A DNA stretch of 9,553 bases from UBA6814 sp040753075 (GTDB lineage Bacteria > Desulfobacterota > Desulfovibrionia > Desulfovibrionales > Desulfovibrionaceae). Shown piece after piece: positions 1-5,711 of this stretch; positions within the stretch are counted from its first letter, which is position 1, and every line of letters starts with the position of its first letter. The notes below the pieces were generated by a model. It was given only the letters and a program-made list of their open reading frames with translations, was not told the DNA's origin and made no database searches. The stretch lies in contig JBFMHA010000094.1 in NCBI GenBank assembly GCA_040753075.1, forward strand, positions 1 through 9,553, given 5' to 3'. The position numbers were made by a program, and so were the translations under genes.

Positions 1-561
1 GCCCTCAGGCGGAGGCGGCATCTCGCCCTCAGGCGGCGGCGGCATCTCTCCGCCCGGCGGCGGCGGCATCTCGCCCTCAGGCGGCGGCGGCATCTCTCCG
101 CCCGGCGGCGGAGGCGGCATCTCGCCCTCAGGCGGCGGCGGCATCTCGCCCTCAGGCGGTGGCGGCATCTCGCCCTCAGGCGGAGGCGGCATCTCTCCGC
201 CCGGCGGCGGAGGCGGCATCTCGCCCTCAGGCGGCGGCGGCATCTCTCCGCCCGGCGGCGGAGGCGGCATCTCGCCTTCAGGCGGCGGCGGCATCTCTCC
301 GCCCGGCGGCGGAGGCGGCATCTCGCCCTCAGGCGGAGGCGGCATCTCGCCCTCAGGCGGTGGCGGCATCTCGCCCTCAGGCGGCGGCGGCATCTCTCCG
401 CCCGGCGGTGGCGGCGGCATCTCGCCCTCAGGCGGAGGCGGCATCTCTCCGCCCGGCGGCGGTGGCGGCATCTCGCCCTCAGGCGGAGGCGGCATCTCGC
501 CCTCAGGCGGAGGCGGCATCTCGCCCTCAGGCGGCGGCGGCATCTCGCCTTCAGGCGGTGG
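1..561. repeat. 24/27-nt tandem minisatellite inside a coding region
   Basis: About 23 consecutive units lie without spacers. E-type units begin cgccctcaggcgg and give PEGEM on the minus strand. G-type units begin ctccgcccggcgg and give PGGEM. One G-type unit is 24 nt and six are 27 nt (one extra Pro codon); the E-type units are 24 nt, apart from truncated edge units. All lengths keep the reading frame. G-type units are never adjacent and recur in a GEGEEE-like order, which suggests duplication of blocks of several units. Synonymous variation (gga/ggt/ggc within the proline run, and cgcctt for cgccct) shows that the array is not perfectly homogenised. The left end of the array is outside the window. 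Confidence 0.95.
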
Positions 562-978
562 TCCCTCATGTGGGCCGCCGAAGAGATCCTCCGGAGTCAT
601 GCCGTCTTCAGGGAAGGGGGGCATTCCTTCATCCACCCAGGCATCGAATCCGGCCTGCATTTCGGCCGCGATATCGTCCACCGGCGCCTCGGGCGGGAGG
701 TTGTTGAGCAGGTTGTCCATGGCCGCCCTGACCTCTTCCGGCGACATTTCGCCCTGGAGGGAGGAGGCGAAGTCCTTGAATTGCTGAGCCACTTCAGGAG
801 GCATGTCCGGCGGGGGCCAGCCTTCGGGGGGCATCTCCATCCCGCCTTCCATCATGTCCGGCCCGCCCTCCATGGCCTCGGCGCCCTCGGCGAACTCTGC
901 GCCGATCATGCCCGGAGCGATGCGGTCCTCGAGCTTCTCGATCCCCTTGCCCGGCTTCTTCTTGATTCTCATCGCCAT
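1..978 (-). CDS. Partial Pro/Met-rich tandem-repeat protein (C-terminus beyond left edge)
   Basis: The minus-strand frame opens at ATG 978 and stays open to position 1 (326 codons, no stop). The start is chosen because AGGAG lies about 6 nt upstream; a second in-frame ATG follows two codons later. Residues 1-14 are basic (RIKKKPGKG). Residues 16-22 read LEDRIAP, resembling the 'LEPR/LEDR' signature found near the N-terminus of many large secreted or surface repeat proteins. Residues 28-60 are acidic and Met/Gly-rich. Residues 61-118 look able to form amphipathic helices (for example EVAQQFKDFASSLQGEM). Residues 140-326 are tandem PPPPEGEM/PPPPGGEM/PPPPPGGEM units. No classical signal peptide or membrane helix is visible. 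I do not recognise a family. The clean 3-nt-multiple repeat lengths, the ribosome binding site and the ordinary non-repeat residues 1-139 argue that it is a real gene. Function unknown; an extended polyproline-type stalk or scaffold is a guess. Confidence 0.75.
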   Translation of the reverse strand, partial: MAMRIKKKPGKGIEKLEDRIAPGMIGAEFAEGAEAMEGGPDMMEGGMEMPPEGWPPPDMPPEVAQQFKDFASSLQGEMSPEEVRAAMDNLLNNLPPEAPVDDIAAEMQAGFDAWVDEGMPPFPEDGMTPEDLFGGPHEGPPPEGEMPPPPEGEMPPPPEGEMPPPPEGEMPPPPPGGEMPPPPEGEMPPPPPGGEMPPPPEGEMPPPPEGEMPPPPEGEMPPPPPGGEMPPPPEGEMPPPPPGGEMPPPPEGEMPPPPPGGEMPPPPEGEMPPPPEGEMPPPPEGEMPPPPPGGEMPPPPEGEMPPPPGGEMPPPPEGEMPPPPEG

Positions 979-1092
979 GCCAGTCTCCTCGCGGCTTGCG
1001 CGCGGTGCGCGTTGACGGGGGGGCCTGCGAGACGAGTGTTCGGGCTAGGCCGGATTGCCGGAGCCCGCCTGCGGGCGTCCCTGTGCGGGAAG

Positions 1093-1136
1093 CGCCCTTG
1101 ATGCCGGACCGGTGGCCTGGTCCGCGCATAAGGGCG
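1093..1136. other. Long hairpin in the upstream region of the repeat-protein gene
   Basis: CGCCCTT (1093-1099), ATGC (1101-1104) and CGGACC (1105-1110) pair with GGTCCG (1119-1124), GCAT (1126-1129) and AAGGGCG (1130-1136). This gives 17 base pairs with single-base bulges at 1100 and 1125 and an 8-nt loop. No U-tract follows on either strand, so it is not a standard intrinsic terminator. It sits 115 bp or more upstream of ATG 978 and would lie in that gene's 5' leader if transcription starts further right. A second hairpin (GCCCGC/GCGGGC, 1063-1076) lies between it and the gene. Confidence 0.6.
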
Positions 1137-1196
1137 GTTCCTCCCCTTGCCGAATGCCAGGGCAAAGGCAAAGAACGTACCACAAGGAGACGCGCA

Positions 1197-1286
1197 GTGT
1201 TGATGGATTACTGGCCAAAAAACAGTGAGTTGCGGATGGTGTGGCAGGAGGCGCCGCCATGGTGGCGTTCTATTGAACACATCTGA
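1197..1286 (+). CDS. Possible 29-codon Trp-rich small ORF
   Basis: GTG 1197 (TTG 1200 and ATG 1203 also in frame) is preceded by AAGGAG at 1184-1189, a 7-nt spacing. The frame ends at TGA 1284. The peptide from ATG is MDYWPKNSELRMVWQEAPPWW followed by RSIEHI; 4 of these 27 residues are Trp, including a WW pair. I recognise no family. No trp biosynthesis gene follows: the next gene is on the other strand. It could be a real small protein, a remnant of a longer gene, or a chance ORF with a good ribosome binding site. Confidence 0.2.
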   Translation: MLMDYWPKNSELRMVWQEAPPWWRSIEHI

Positions 1287-1516
1287 CGATGCAGAGGTGT
1301 CCAGTTGAACACCTTGGCCCGCAGGATGGCGGGGTCATTCCAGGCGGTCTTTTAGGATATATGGCGTATTGCTTCTGCGATTCCAGCCTGTTGAGCGTGC
1401 GCAATACCCCTCGCGGAAAAGCGCGGCGCGACACTCGGGTCACGTCCACATGCCGCCTCGACATGTGTGGCTAAAAAATCAGCGATTCCGCCATGTTGGC
1501 TTAGCTGGCGTCGCGG

Positions 1517-1531
1517 CGCCTCGCGGAGGCG
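1517..1531 (-). terminator. Hairpin just past the activator gene (weak terminator candidate)
   Basis: CGCCTC (1517-1522) and GAGGCG (1526-1531) form a perfect 6-bp stem with a 3-nt loop, starting 4 nt beyond the TAG stop of the minus-strand activator gene. In the direction of transcription no U-run follows directly; the nearest T6 tract is about 40 nt further on (opposite 1473-1478). It may terminate poorly or simply protect the mRNA 3' end. Confidence 0.25.
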
Positions 1532-1534
1532 ACA

Positions 1535-3352
1535 CTAGGTCTTGATGCCGAAAGAGCGAAGCCGGGTGTAGAGGGTGCCCCGGCTGACGCCCAGCAGGCG
1601 GGCCGCCTTGGCCTTGTTCCAGTCCGTGCGCGCCAGGGCGTCGCGCAAGGCGGCTTCGTCGACTTCGCCCCTTCTGGAGGACAGGCTGTTCCCCTGGCCG
1701 TCCGGGGCAAGGCGCAACTCGTCGGGCAAATGATCCGGTTCGATGATCCTGTTTCCGCAGAGCAGGCAGGCGTGCTCCATGGCGTGCTTGAGTTCCCGCA
1801 CGTTGCCGGGCCAGGAATAGTTCAGCAGCCGGCGCATGGCCCGGGGGGAGATGTCGGGTTTTGTAATACTGAACTGATGGGCATGCAGCCCCAGGAAATG
1901 CTCCGCAAGGCGCGGGATGTCGTCGGTGCGCTCCCGGAGCGGCGGGACCTGCATGACCATGACCTTGAGCCGGTAGTAGAGGTCCTGGCGAAACGTCCCT
2001 TCTCGAACCAGGCTGGCCAGGTCGGCGTTGGTGGAAGCCAGGAGCCGGACGTCGGCCCGCCTGGACCTGGATTCGCCCACCCGCTCGTACTCCTTGCTTT
2101 CCAGGAAGCGCAGAATCTTGGCTTGAATGCGCGGCGAGATGTCGCCGATCTCGTCCAGGAGCAGGGTGCCGCCCCTGGCCTTTTCGATGCGGCCCTGCCG
2201 TTCGCGGTAGGCCCCCGTGTACGCCCCCTTGGCGTGGCCGAAGAGTTCGCTTTCGAGCAGGGTCTCCAGGAGGGCGGCGCAGTTGACCTTGACCAGGGGG
2301 CCCCTGGCGCGCGGTCCGGCCTGGTGCAGGGCCTCGGCCAGGAGCTCCTTGCCCGTGCCGCTTTCGCCCTGGATGAGCACCGTGGTCTCCACTTCGGCCA
2401 GGCGGCCGGCCAGTTCGAACAACTCCTGCATGCGCTTGTTGGCCCCGACCAGGCCGTGGAAACCGCTCCGGCCAATCAATGCCTGTTCCAAACGCTGCAC
2501 GTCCGACACGTCGCGCAGGATCAGGAGCGCGCCCTTGAGTTCGCCGCTGGTGTCGCGGAGGGGCGAACAGTTGATCTCGAATGCGCTTTCGTCGTCGCTG
2601 CCGGCGTTGTCCAGGCGGTAGTTGCGGGTCGTCCTTCCTGCCTCGATGGCCTCCCGCAGCAGGTGCAGGCAGGGCCTTAAACGGCCGGGAAGCACGTCGC
2701 CGATGCGCCTTCCTGTGGTTTGGCTCCCGGACAGGGAGCAGAAGTCGTTCGCGGCCCTGTTGCAGGAGAGGACGCGCAATTCCCTGTCCACGGTGACGAT
2801 GCCTTCGGGAATGCTCTGGAACACGGCCTCCAGGTGCATGCGGTAGCGTTCTCGCTCCTCGTTGGCGCGGAGCAGCATGTCCTCGGCGCGCTTGTGGGCC
2901 GCAACCTTCTGCAGGAGCTTGCGGGTGCGCTCGGCCACCTGGCGCTCGAGATCCTCCTGCGAGCGGTGGCGGGCGGTTACGTCGACGGCTATGCCCCAGC
3001 TCGTCCAGCCGGGCACGGGAATCAGGTCGGAGATGTTGGACAGGGCGACCCGGATGCGGGAGCCGTCCTTGCAGGCCAGCCGCACCTCGTACTCGCGGTA
3101 GTTGCCGGAGAGGCTCCTCAGGCCGGCCAGCACCTCCGCCCTGTATTCGTCTTCAGGGAAGAAGCGCGACAGAAGGTTCTTCGGCGATCCCAGCAGTTCA
3201 TCGGCTCCATAGCCGGTCATGGCCAGAAGCTGTTCGTTGAACCAGACGAAGGCTCCATCCTCGCCCCGGGCAAAGACCCCGACGCCGGGAAGATTCTCGA
3301 TGAGACGACGCAAGCGCCCCAGCTCTGCGCCGAGGGTTCCCCGGGCTCCCAT
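1535..3352 (-). CDS. PAS-PAS sigma-54-dependent transcriptional activator
   Basis: This 605-residue protein is a bacterial enhancer-binding protein that remodels sigma-54 RNA polymerase using ATP. Residues 10-125 form a PAS/PAC sensor, 126-175 a likely coiled coil, and 172-285 a second PAS. The AAA+ domain (about 298-530) has Walker A GESGTGKE (329-336), the sigma-54 contact loop GAYTGA (376-381), Walker B GGTLLLDEIGD (394-404), FRQDLYYR (454-461) and WPGNVREL (514-521). Residues 575-603 form a Fis-type helix-turn-helix (AARLLGVSRGTLYTRL). The contact loop has Tyr where most members have Phe. There is no receiver domain, so it is not a two-component response regulator; a ligand, redox or partner signal through PAS is expected. 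ATG 3352 is preceded by GGAGG at 8 nt spacing. It is monocistronic and its target genes are not evident. Family certain; regulon unknown. Confidence 0.95.
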   Translation of the reverse strand: MGARGTLGAELGRLRRLIENLPGVGVFARGEDGAFVWFNEQLLAMTGYGADELLGSPKNLLSRFFPEDEYRAEVLAGLRSLSGNYREYEVRLACKDGSRIRVALSNISDLIPVPGWTSWGIAVDVTARHRSQEDLERQVAERTRKLLQKVAAHKRAEDMLLRANEERERYRMHLEAVFQSIPEGIVTVDRELRVLSCNRAANDFCSLSGSQTTGRRIGDVLPGRLRPCLHLLREAIEAGRTTRNYRLDNAGSDDESAFEINCSPLRDTSGELKGALLILRDVSDVQRLEQALIGRSGFHGLVGANKRMQELFELAGRLAEVETTVLIQGESGTGKELLAEALHQAGPRARGPLVKVNCAALLETLLESELFGHAKGAYTGAYRERQGRIEKARGGTLLLDEIGDISPRIQAKILRFLESKEYERVGESRSRRADVRLLASTNADLASLVREGTFRQDLYYRLKVMVMQVPPLRERTDDIPRLAEHFLGLHAHQFSITKPDISPRAMRRLLNYSWPGNVRELKHAMEHACLLCGNRIIEPDHLPDELRLAPDGQGNSLSSRRGEVDEAALRDALARTDWNKAKAARLLGVSRGTLYTRLRSFGIKT

Positions 3353-3397
3353 GCAAACAGCCTCCGCCTCTTTCTGGAAGACATATCTGGCATCTTA

Positions 3398-3426
3398 TCT
3401 ATGCTTGGGAGAAACGAAGATGTCAA
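3398..3426 (-). promoter_or_regulatory. Likely sigma-70 promoter of the activator gene
   Basis: On the minus strand a perfect TTGACA (3426-3421) is followed after 17 nt by CATAGA (3403-3398), a weak -10. The leader to ATG 3352 would be about 40 nt, with the ribosome binding site inside it. The -35 match is strong and the -10 only partial. Confidence 0.45.
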
Positions 3427-3508
3427 CGCAACGGGTTGTCGCCGCCTCACTCCTGGCATGGACCCGCAGGGTGCCGGTTCGATTATTCAATCTGCAGAAG
3501 AAGATAGA

Positions 3509-3534
3509 GCGGGAAGAGGGCGCCGCCTTCCCGC
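3509..3534. terminator. 8-bp hairpin between the tRNA and the activator gene
   Basis: GCGGGAAG (3509-3516) pairs perfectly with CTTCCCGC (3527-3534) around a 10-nt loop. On the minus strand it is followed by a pyrimidine-rich TCTATCTTCTTC stretch, so it might be a second-line terminator after the tRNA or limit read-through into the activator promoter region. The U-run is imperfect, so this is tentative. Confidence 0.3.
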
Positions 3535-3557
3535 GAAAAAGGCGGGTGATGCGCCAG

Positions 3558-3599
3558 AAAAAATGAAAAAGTGTTGCAGCCCCTCCGCTGCAACACTTT
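3558..3599 (-). terminator. Intrinsic terminator of the tRNA-Arg gene
   Basis: AAAGTGTTGCAG (3568-3579) and CTGCAACACTTT (3588-3599) form a perfect 12-bp stem with an 8-nt loop. Read on the minus strand, the stem begins 8 nt after the tRNA 3' end and is followed by TTCATTTTTT (opposite 3558-3567). This is a textbook rho-independent terminator for the tRNA transcript. Confidence 0.93.
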
Positions 3600-3606
3600 G
3601 AAATCC

Positions 3607-3683
3607 TGGTGCGCCAGGGAGGAATCGAACCCCCGACCGGCGGCTTAGAAGGCCGCTGCTCTATCCGACTGAGCTACTGGCGC
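3607..3683 (-). tRNA. tRNA-Arg, anticodon TCT
   Basis: The 77-nt cloverleaf reads on the minus strand. The acceptor stem GCGCCAG (3683-3677) pairs fully with CTGGCGC (3617-3611). U8-A9 and a GCTC/GAGC D-stem follow, then the anticodon stem GCGGC/GCCGC around the loop CTTCTAA with anticodon TCT. The T-arm is GGGGG-TTCGATT-CCTCC, with one G-T pair. Discriminator A (3610) and a genome-encoded CCA (3609-3607) complete the 3' end. It decodes AGA (and AGG by wobble), codons that are rare in the GC-rich genes here. It forms its own transcription unit with the promoter at 3701-3730 and the terminator at 3558-3599. No attachment-site duplication is visible next to it. Confidence 0.97.
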
Positions 3684-3700
3684 AGGATGGAAGGCCAATT

Positions 3701-3730
3701 CGTGTACTCCAGGCCGCGGGGCGCGGTCAA
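3701..3730 (-). promoter_or_regulatory. Likely promoter of tRNA-Arg
   Basis: On the minus strand TTGACC (3730-3725) and TACACG (3706-3701) are separated by 18 nt, with the tRNA 5' end 17 nt beyond the -10. The -35 is one base from consensus. The -10 is a partial match, as is usual in GC-rich genomes. Confidence 0.4.
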
Positions 3731-3808
3731 GGCCGGCGGGGCTCCGGCCTTGCGCAACCGGGCGGAAACGGGCAGATTCGGCGGGCGAAAAAACCCTGAG
3801 GAAGCCCT

Positions 3809-4276
3809 ATGATCCTTGACCAGATGGATAACTGGCCGGGCTATTGCGCCCTGCCCGCCTGGGGCGAAGCCATGCGGTTCGTGGCCGGGCTCGGCCCGGA
3901 CACTCCCGACGGGGACTATGAACTGCGCGGCCGCGACATCTGGGCCCGGGTGTTCAGCTACACGACCAAGCCCCTGCCCGACGGGGTCCTGGAGGCCCAC
4001 CGCGAGTACGTGGACGTCCAGGCCCTGCTGGCCGGCCAGGAGATCCAGGTCCGCTGCCCGGTCCGGGACCTGCGGGTCAGGACCGCCTACGATCCGGCCG
4101 CGGACGTGGAGTTCTTCGAGCACCCGGCGGCCTATCCCGCCACCTGGCTGCTCGTCCCGGGCATGTTCGCGGCCTTCTTCCCCCAGGACGCGCATCTGAC
4201 CCAGGGCATGATGGCGGCCCCTGCCCCCGTGAAGAAGGTCGTGGCCAAGGTCCGCTGCGCGCTGCTCACGCCGTAG
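3809..4276 (+). CDS. YhcH/YjgK/YiaL family protein (sugar anomerase-like)
   Basis: This 155-residue protein is the full length for the DUF386 (YhcH/YjgK/YiaL) family, small cupin-like proteins that include E. coli NanQ (YhcH, N-acetylneuraminate anomerase) and EbgC. Visible family motifs are DGDYELRGRDIWARV (34-48), LEAHREYVDVQ (61-71), YDPAADVEFF (94-103), PGMFAAFFPQDAHL (117-130) and VKKVVAKV (141-148). The Glu/His residues in the 61-71 and 117-130 segments are the expected metal-site region. It is cytosolic, with no signal peptide. GAGGAA ends 5 nt before ATG 3809. It is 15 bp from folC on the same strand, but no sialic acid or beta-galactosidase genes accompany it, so the sugar substrate cannot be named. 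Family assignment firm; substrate unknown. Confidence 0.9.
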   Translation: MILDQMDNWPGYCALPAWGEAMRFVAGLGPDTPDGDYELRGRDIWARVFSYTTKPLPDGVLEAHREYVDVQALLAGQEIQVRCPVRDLRVRTAYDPAADVEFFEHPAAYPATWLLVPGMFAAFFPQDAHLTQGMMAAPAPVKKVVAKVRCALLTP

Positions 4277-4291
4277 TCCTGCCCGGAACCC

Positions 4292-5578
4292 ATGCCGCAG
4301 CCCGCCTTCCCGGATTTCGCCAGCCTCGCCGCCCACCTGGACCGGCTGGGCATGTTCCACATGGACCTGGGCCTGGACCGCACCCGCCGCGCCCTGGCCG
4401 CGCTGGGCCTGGGCCGGCCGCCCTTCGCCGTGGCCCACGTGGTGGGCACCAACGGCAAGGGCTCCACCTCCCTGTACCTGGCCGAACTGGCCCGGGCGCA
4501 CGGCCTGCGCGCCGGGCTCTATTCCTCGCCGCACTTCGTGTCCGTGCGCGAGCGCATCCGGGTGGACGGCCGGTTCCTGTCCGAGGCGGCCTGGGCACGC
4601 CTGGGCAGCGAGGTGCAGGCCGCGGCCGGGGACCTGGGCCTGACCTATTTCGAGTTCATCACCGTGCTGGCCGTGCTTGGCTTCGCCCGCGCCGGGGTGC
4701 AGCTGGCGGTGATGGAGGCCGGCCTGGGCGGTCGCTACGACGCGGTGAGCGCCCTGGCCAAGGACCACGGCGACCTCACCCTGTTCACGCCCATCGGCCT
4801 GGACCACACCGCGGTGCTCGGTCCCACCGTGGCGCGCATCGCCGCGGACAAGGCCGGGGCCATGGCCGGGGGCTCCCTGGCCCTGACCGGGACGCAGGAC
4901 CCGGCTGCCCTGGCCGAACTGGAACAGGCCGCCGCCGCTGCGGACGCGCCCCTGTGCCGGGTGTCCGAGGCCCTGGACGCCTGGCCCCGGGCCGGGGCGG
5001 TCCTGGACGGCCTGGAGTTGGCCATGCCCGGACCGCACCAGCGGGACAACGCGGCCCTGGCCCTGGCCGGGTTCTTCCTGCTGTCCGGCCGGCTGGGAGT
5101 GAAGCCCCGCTCCGAGGCCTGCGCCGCGGCCCTGGCCGGAGCCCGGCTGGCCGGCCGGCTGCAGCGGGTTCCCGGCGAGCCCGAGATATGGCTGGACGGC
5201 GCGCACAACCCTCCGGCCCTGGAGACCCTGGCCGCGGCTCTGGCCGGCCTGGGAGTGCGTCCCACGGCCCTGGTCTTCGCCTGCCTGAAGGACAAGGACC
5301 TGGACGCCATCCGGCCCCTGGTCCTGGGCCTGGCCACAGGGCCGGTCCTGACGCCGGAACTGCCCGGGGCCGGGGAGCGCGCCCGGCCCGCGGCGGAGCT
5401 GGCCGCGGCCCTGGGGCCGCGCGCCCGGCCCGCGGCGGACGTGGCCCAGGCCCTGGAGTCGGCGGCCCGGGCGGGAGGGCCGGTGCTGGTGGCCGGGTCC
5501 TTGTATTTGCTCGCCGAGTTCTTTAGCCTGCGGCCGGAACTTCTGGATTTTTCCGGGGAGGACTTCCCCTTGCCGTGA
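4292..5578 (+). CDS. folC: Folylpolyglutamate synthase / dihydrofolate synthase
   Basis: FolC adds glutamate to dihydropteroate and/or extends the polyglutamate tail of tetrahydrofolate, using ATP; it is cytosolic. The 428-residue length is typical. Mur-ligase-type motifs are present: P-loop VVGTNGKGSTS (50-60), SSPHFVSVRERIRVDG (78-93), EAGLGGRYDAV (142-152), GLDHTAVLG (169-177), DKAGAM (186-191), WLDGAHNPPA (300-309) and the C-terminal GSLYLLAEF (402-410). The start at ATG 4292 has only a weak GGAA upstream, so translation may depend on coupling to the yhcH-like gene 15 bp before. Whether it has both synthase activities or only the polyglutamylating one cannot be told from sequence. Coding is extremely GC-rich and Ala/Leu/Gly-heavy, which creates long antisense open frames that are not genes. 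Confidence 0.95.
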   Translation: MPQPAFPDFASLAAHLDRLGMFHMDLGLDRTRRALAALGLGRPPFAVAHVVGTNGKGSTSLYLAELARAHGLRAGLYSSPHFVSVRERIRVDGRFLSEAAWARLGSEVQAAAGDLGLTYFEFITVLAVLGFARAGVQLAVMEAGLGGRYDAVSALAKDHGDLTLFTPIGLDHTAVLGPTVARIAADKAGAMAGGSLALTGTQDPAALAELEQAAAAADAPLCRVSEALDAWPRAGAVLDGLELAMPGPHQRDNAALALAGFFLLSGRLGVKPRSEACAAALAGARLAGRLQRVPGEPEIWLDGAHNPPALETLAAALAGLGVRPTALVFACLKDKDLDAIRPLVLGLATGPVLTPELPGAGERARPAAELAAALGPRARPAADVAQALESAARAGGPVLVAGSLYLLAEFFSLRPELLDFSGEDFPLP

Positions 5579-5711
5579 CCGGCGCGCTCCCGGGAGCCCC
5601 GGAGCCCAAGGTCGGCGAAGCGGGGCAGGGGAAGCCCGGAATCCTGCGTTTTCCACGGTCGGGAGGCGGTTTTTCCAGGATGATGCGTTCTGCTTCAGGG
5701 AGAAGGCAGCC

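Larger units (their letters stand above)
979..1534. other. Intergenic region with hairpins, no recognised gene
   Basis: This 556-bp stretch lies between the start of the repeat-protein gene and the end of the sigma-54 activator gene. It holds the ribosome binding site of the repeat gene (next to 978), a GCCCGC/GCGGGC hairpin at 1063-1076, a long hairpin at 1093-1136, and a short Trp-rich ORF at 1197-1286. It also has a direct repeat TTGAACAC (1273-1280 and 1305-1312), a small hairpin AGGTGT/ACACCT (1295-1314), an inverted repeat GTATTGC/GCAATAC (1366-1372 and 1401-1407) and CACATG/CATGTG around 1447-1467. I could not identify a convincing sigma-70 or sigma-54 promoter for the repeat gene. The segment at 1200-1480 is visibly less GC-rich than the rest and could be decayed coding DNA. 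Confidence 0.6.

Noticed and set aside
1..561. CRISPR-like array of short repeats
   Set aside because: The units are contiguous 24/27-nt coding repeats with no unique spacers, and all lengths are multiples of three in an open minus-strand frame.
159..707. Plus-strand open frame rich in AASRPQAEAASLRPA repeats
   Set aside because: It is the antisense reading of the minisatellite. The minus frame has a proper start, a ribosome binding site and a sensible non-repeat N-terminus, whereas this frame has neither a ribosome binding site nor ordinary flanking protein sequence.
979..1200. Cobalamin riboswitch or SRP RNA in the structured region
   Set aside because: The conserved core sequences of those RNAs are not present on either strand; only generic hairpins are seen.
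1197..1316. trp-type attenuator (WW leader peptide plus hairpin)
   Set aside because: There is no terminator/antiterminator pair and no biosynthetic gene downstream on the plus strand; the next gene is convergent.
1270..1464. Possible decayed coding fragment on the minus strand (segments like LNRLESQKQYAIYPK, then in another frame WNDPAILRAKVFNW)
   Set aside because: The peptides look protein-like but lie in different frames with a stop between, and I cannot match them to any family. Too weak to call a pseudogene.
1730..3601. Long plus-strand frames opposite the activator (1730-2680 and 2720-3601)
   Set aside because: They are antisense to a protein with every AAA+ and PAS landmark, and one runs through the tRNA terminator.
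3600..3810. tRNA-Arg as an integration site for a genomic island
   Set aside because: I saw no integrase, no repeat of the tRNA 3' end and no composition change on either side.
5579..5711. Terminator or selenium-related RNA element before selA
   Set aside because: Only a loopless GC palindrome (5586-5597) is present, with no U-tract or recognisable riboswitch core.
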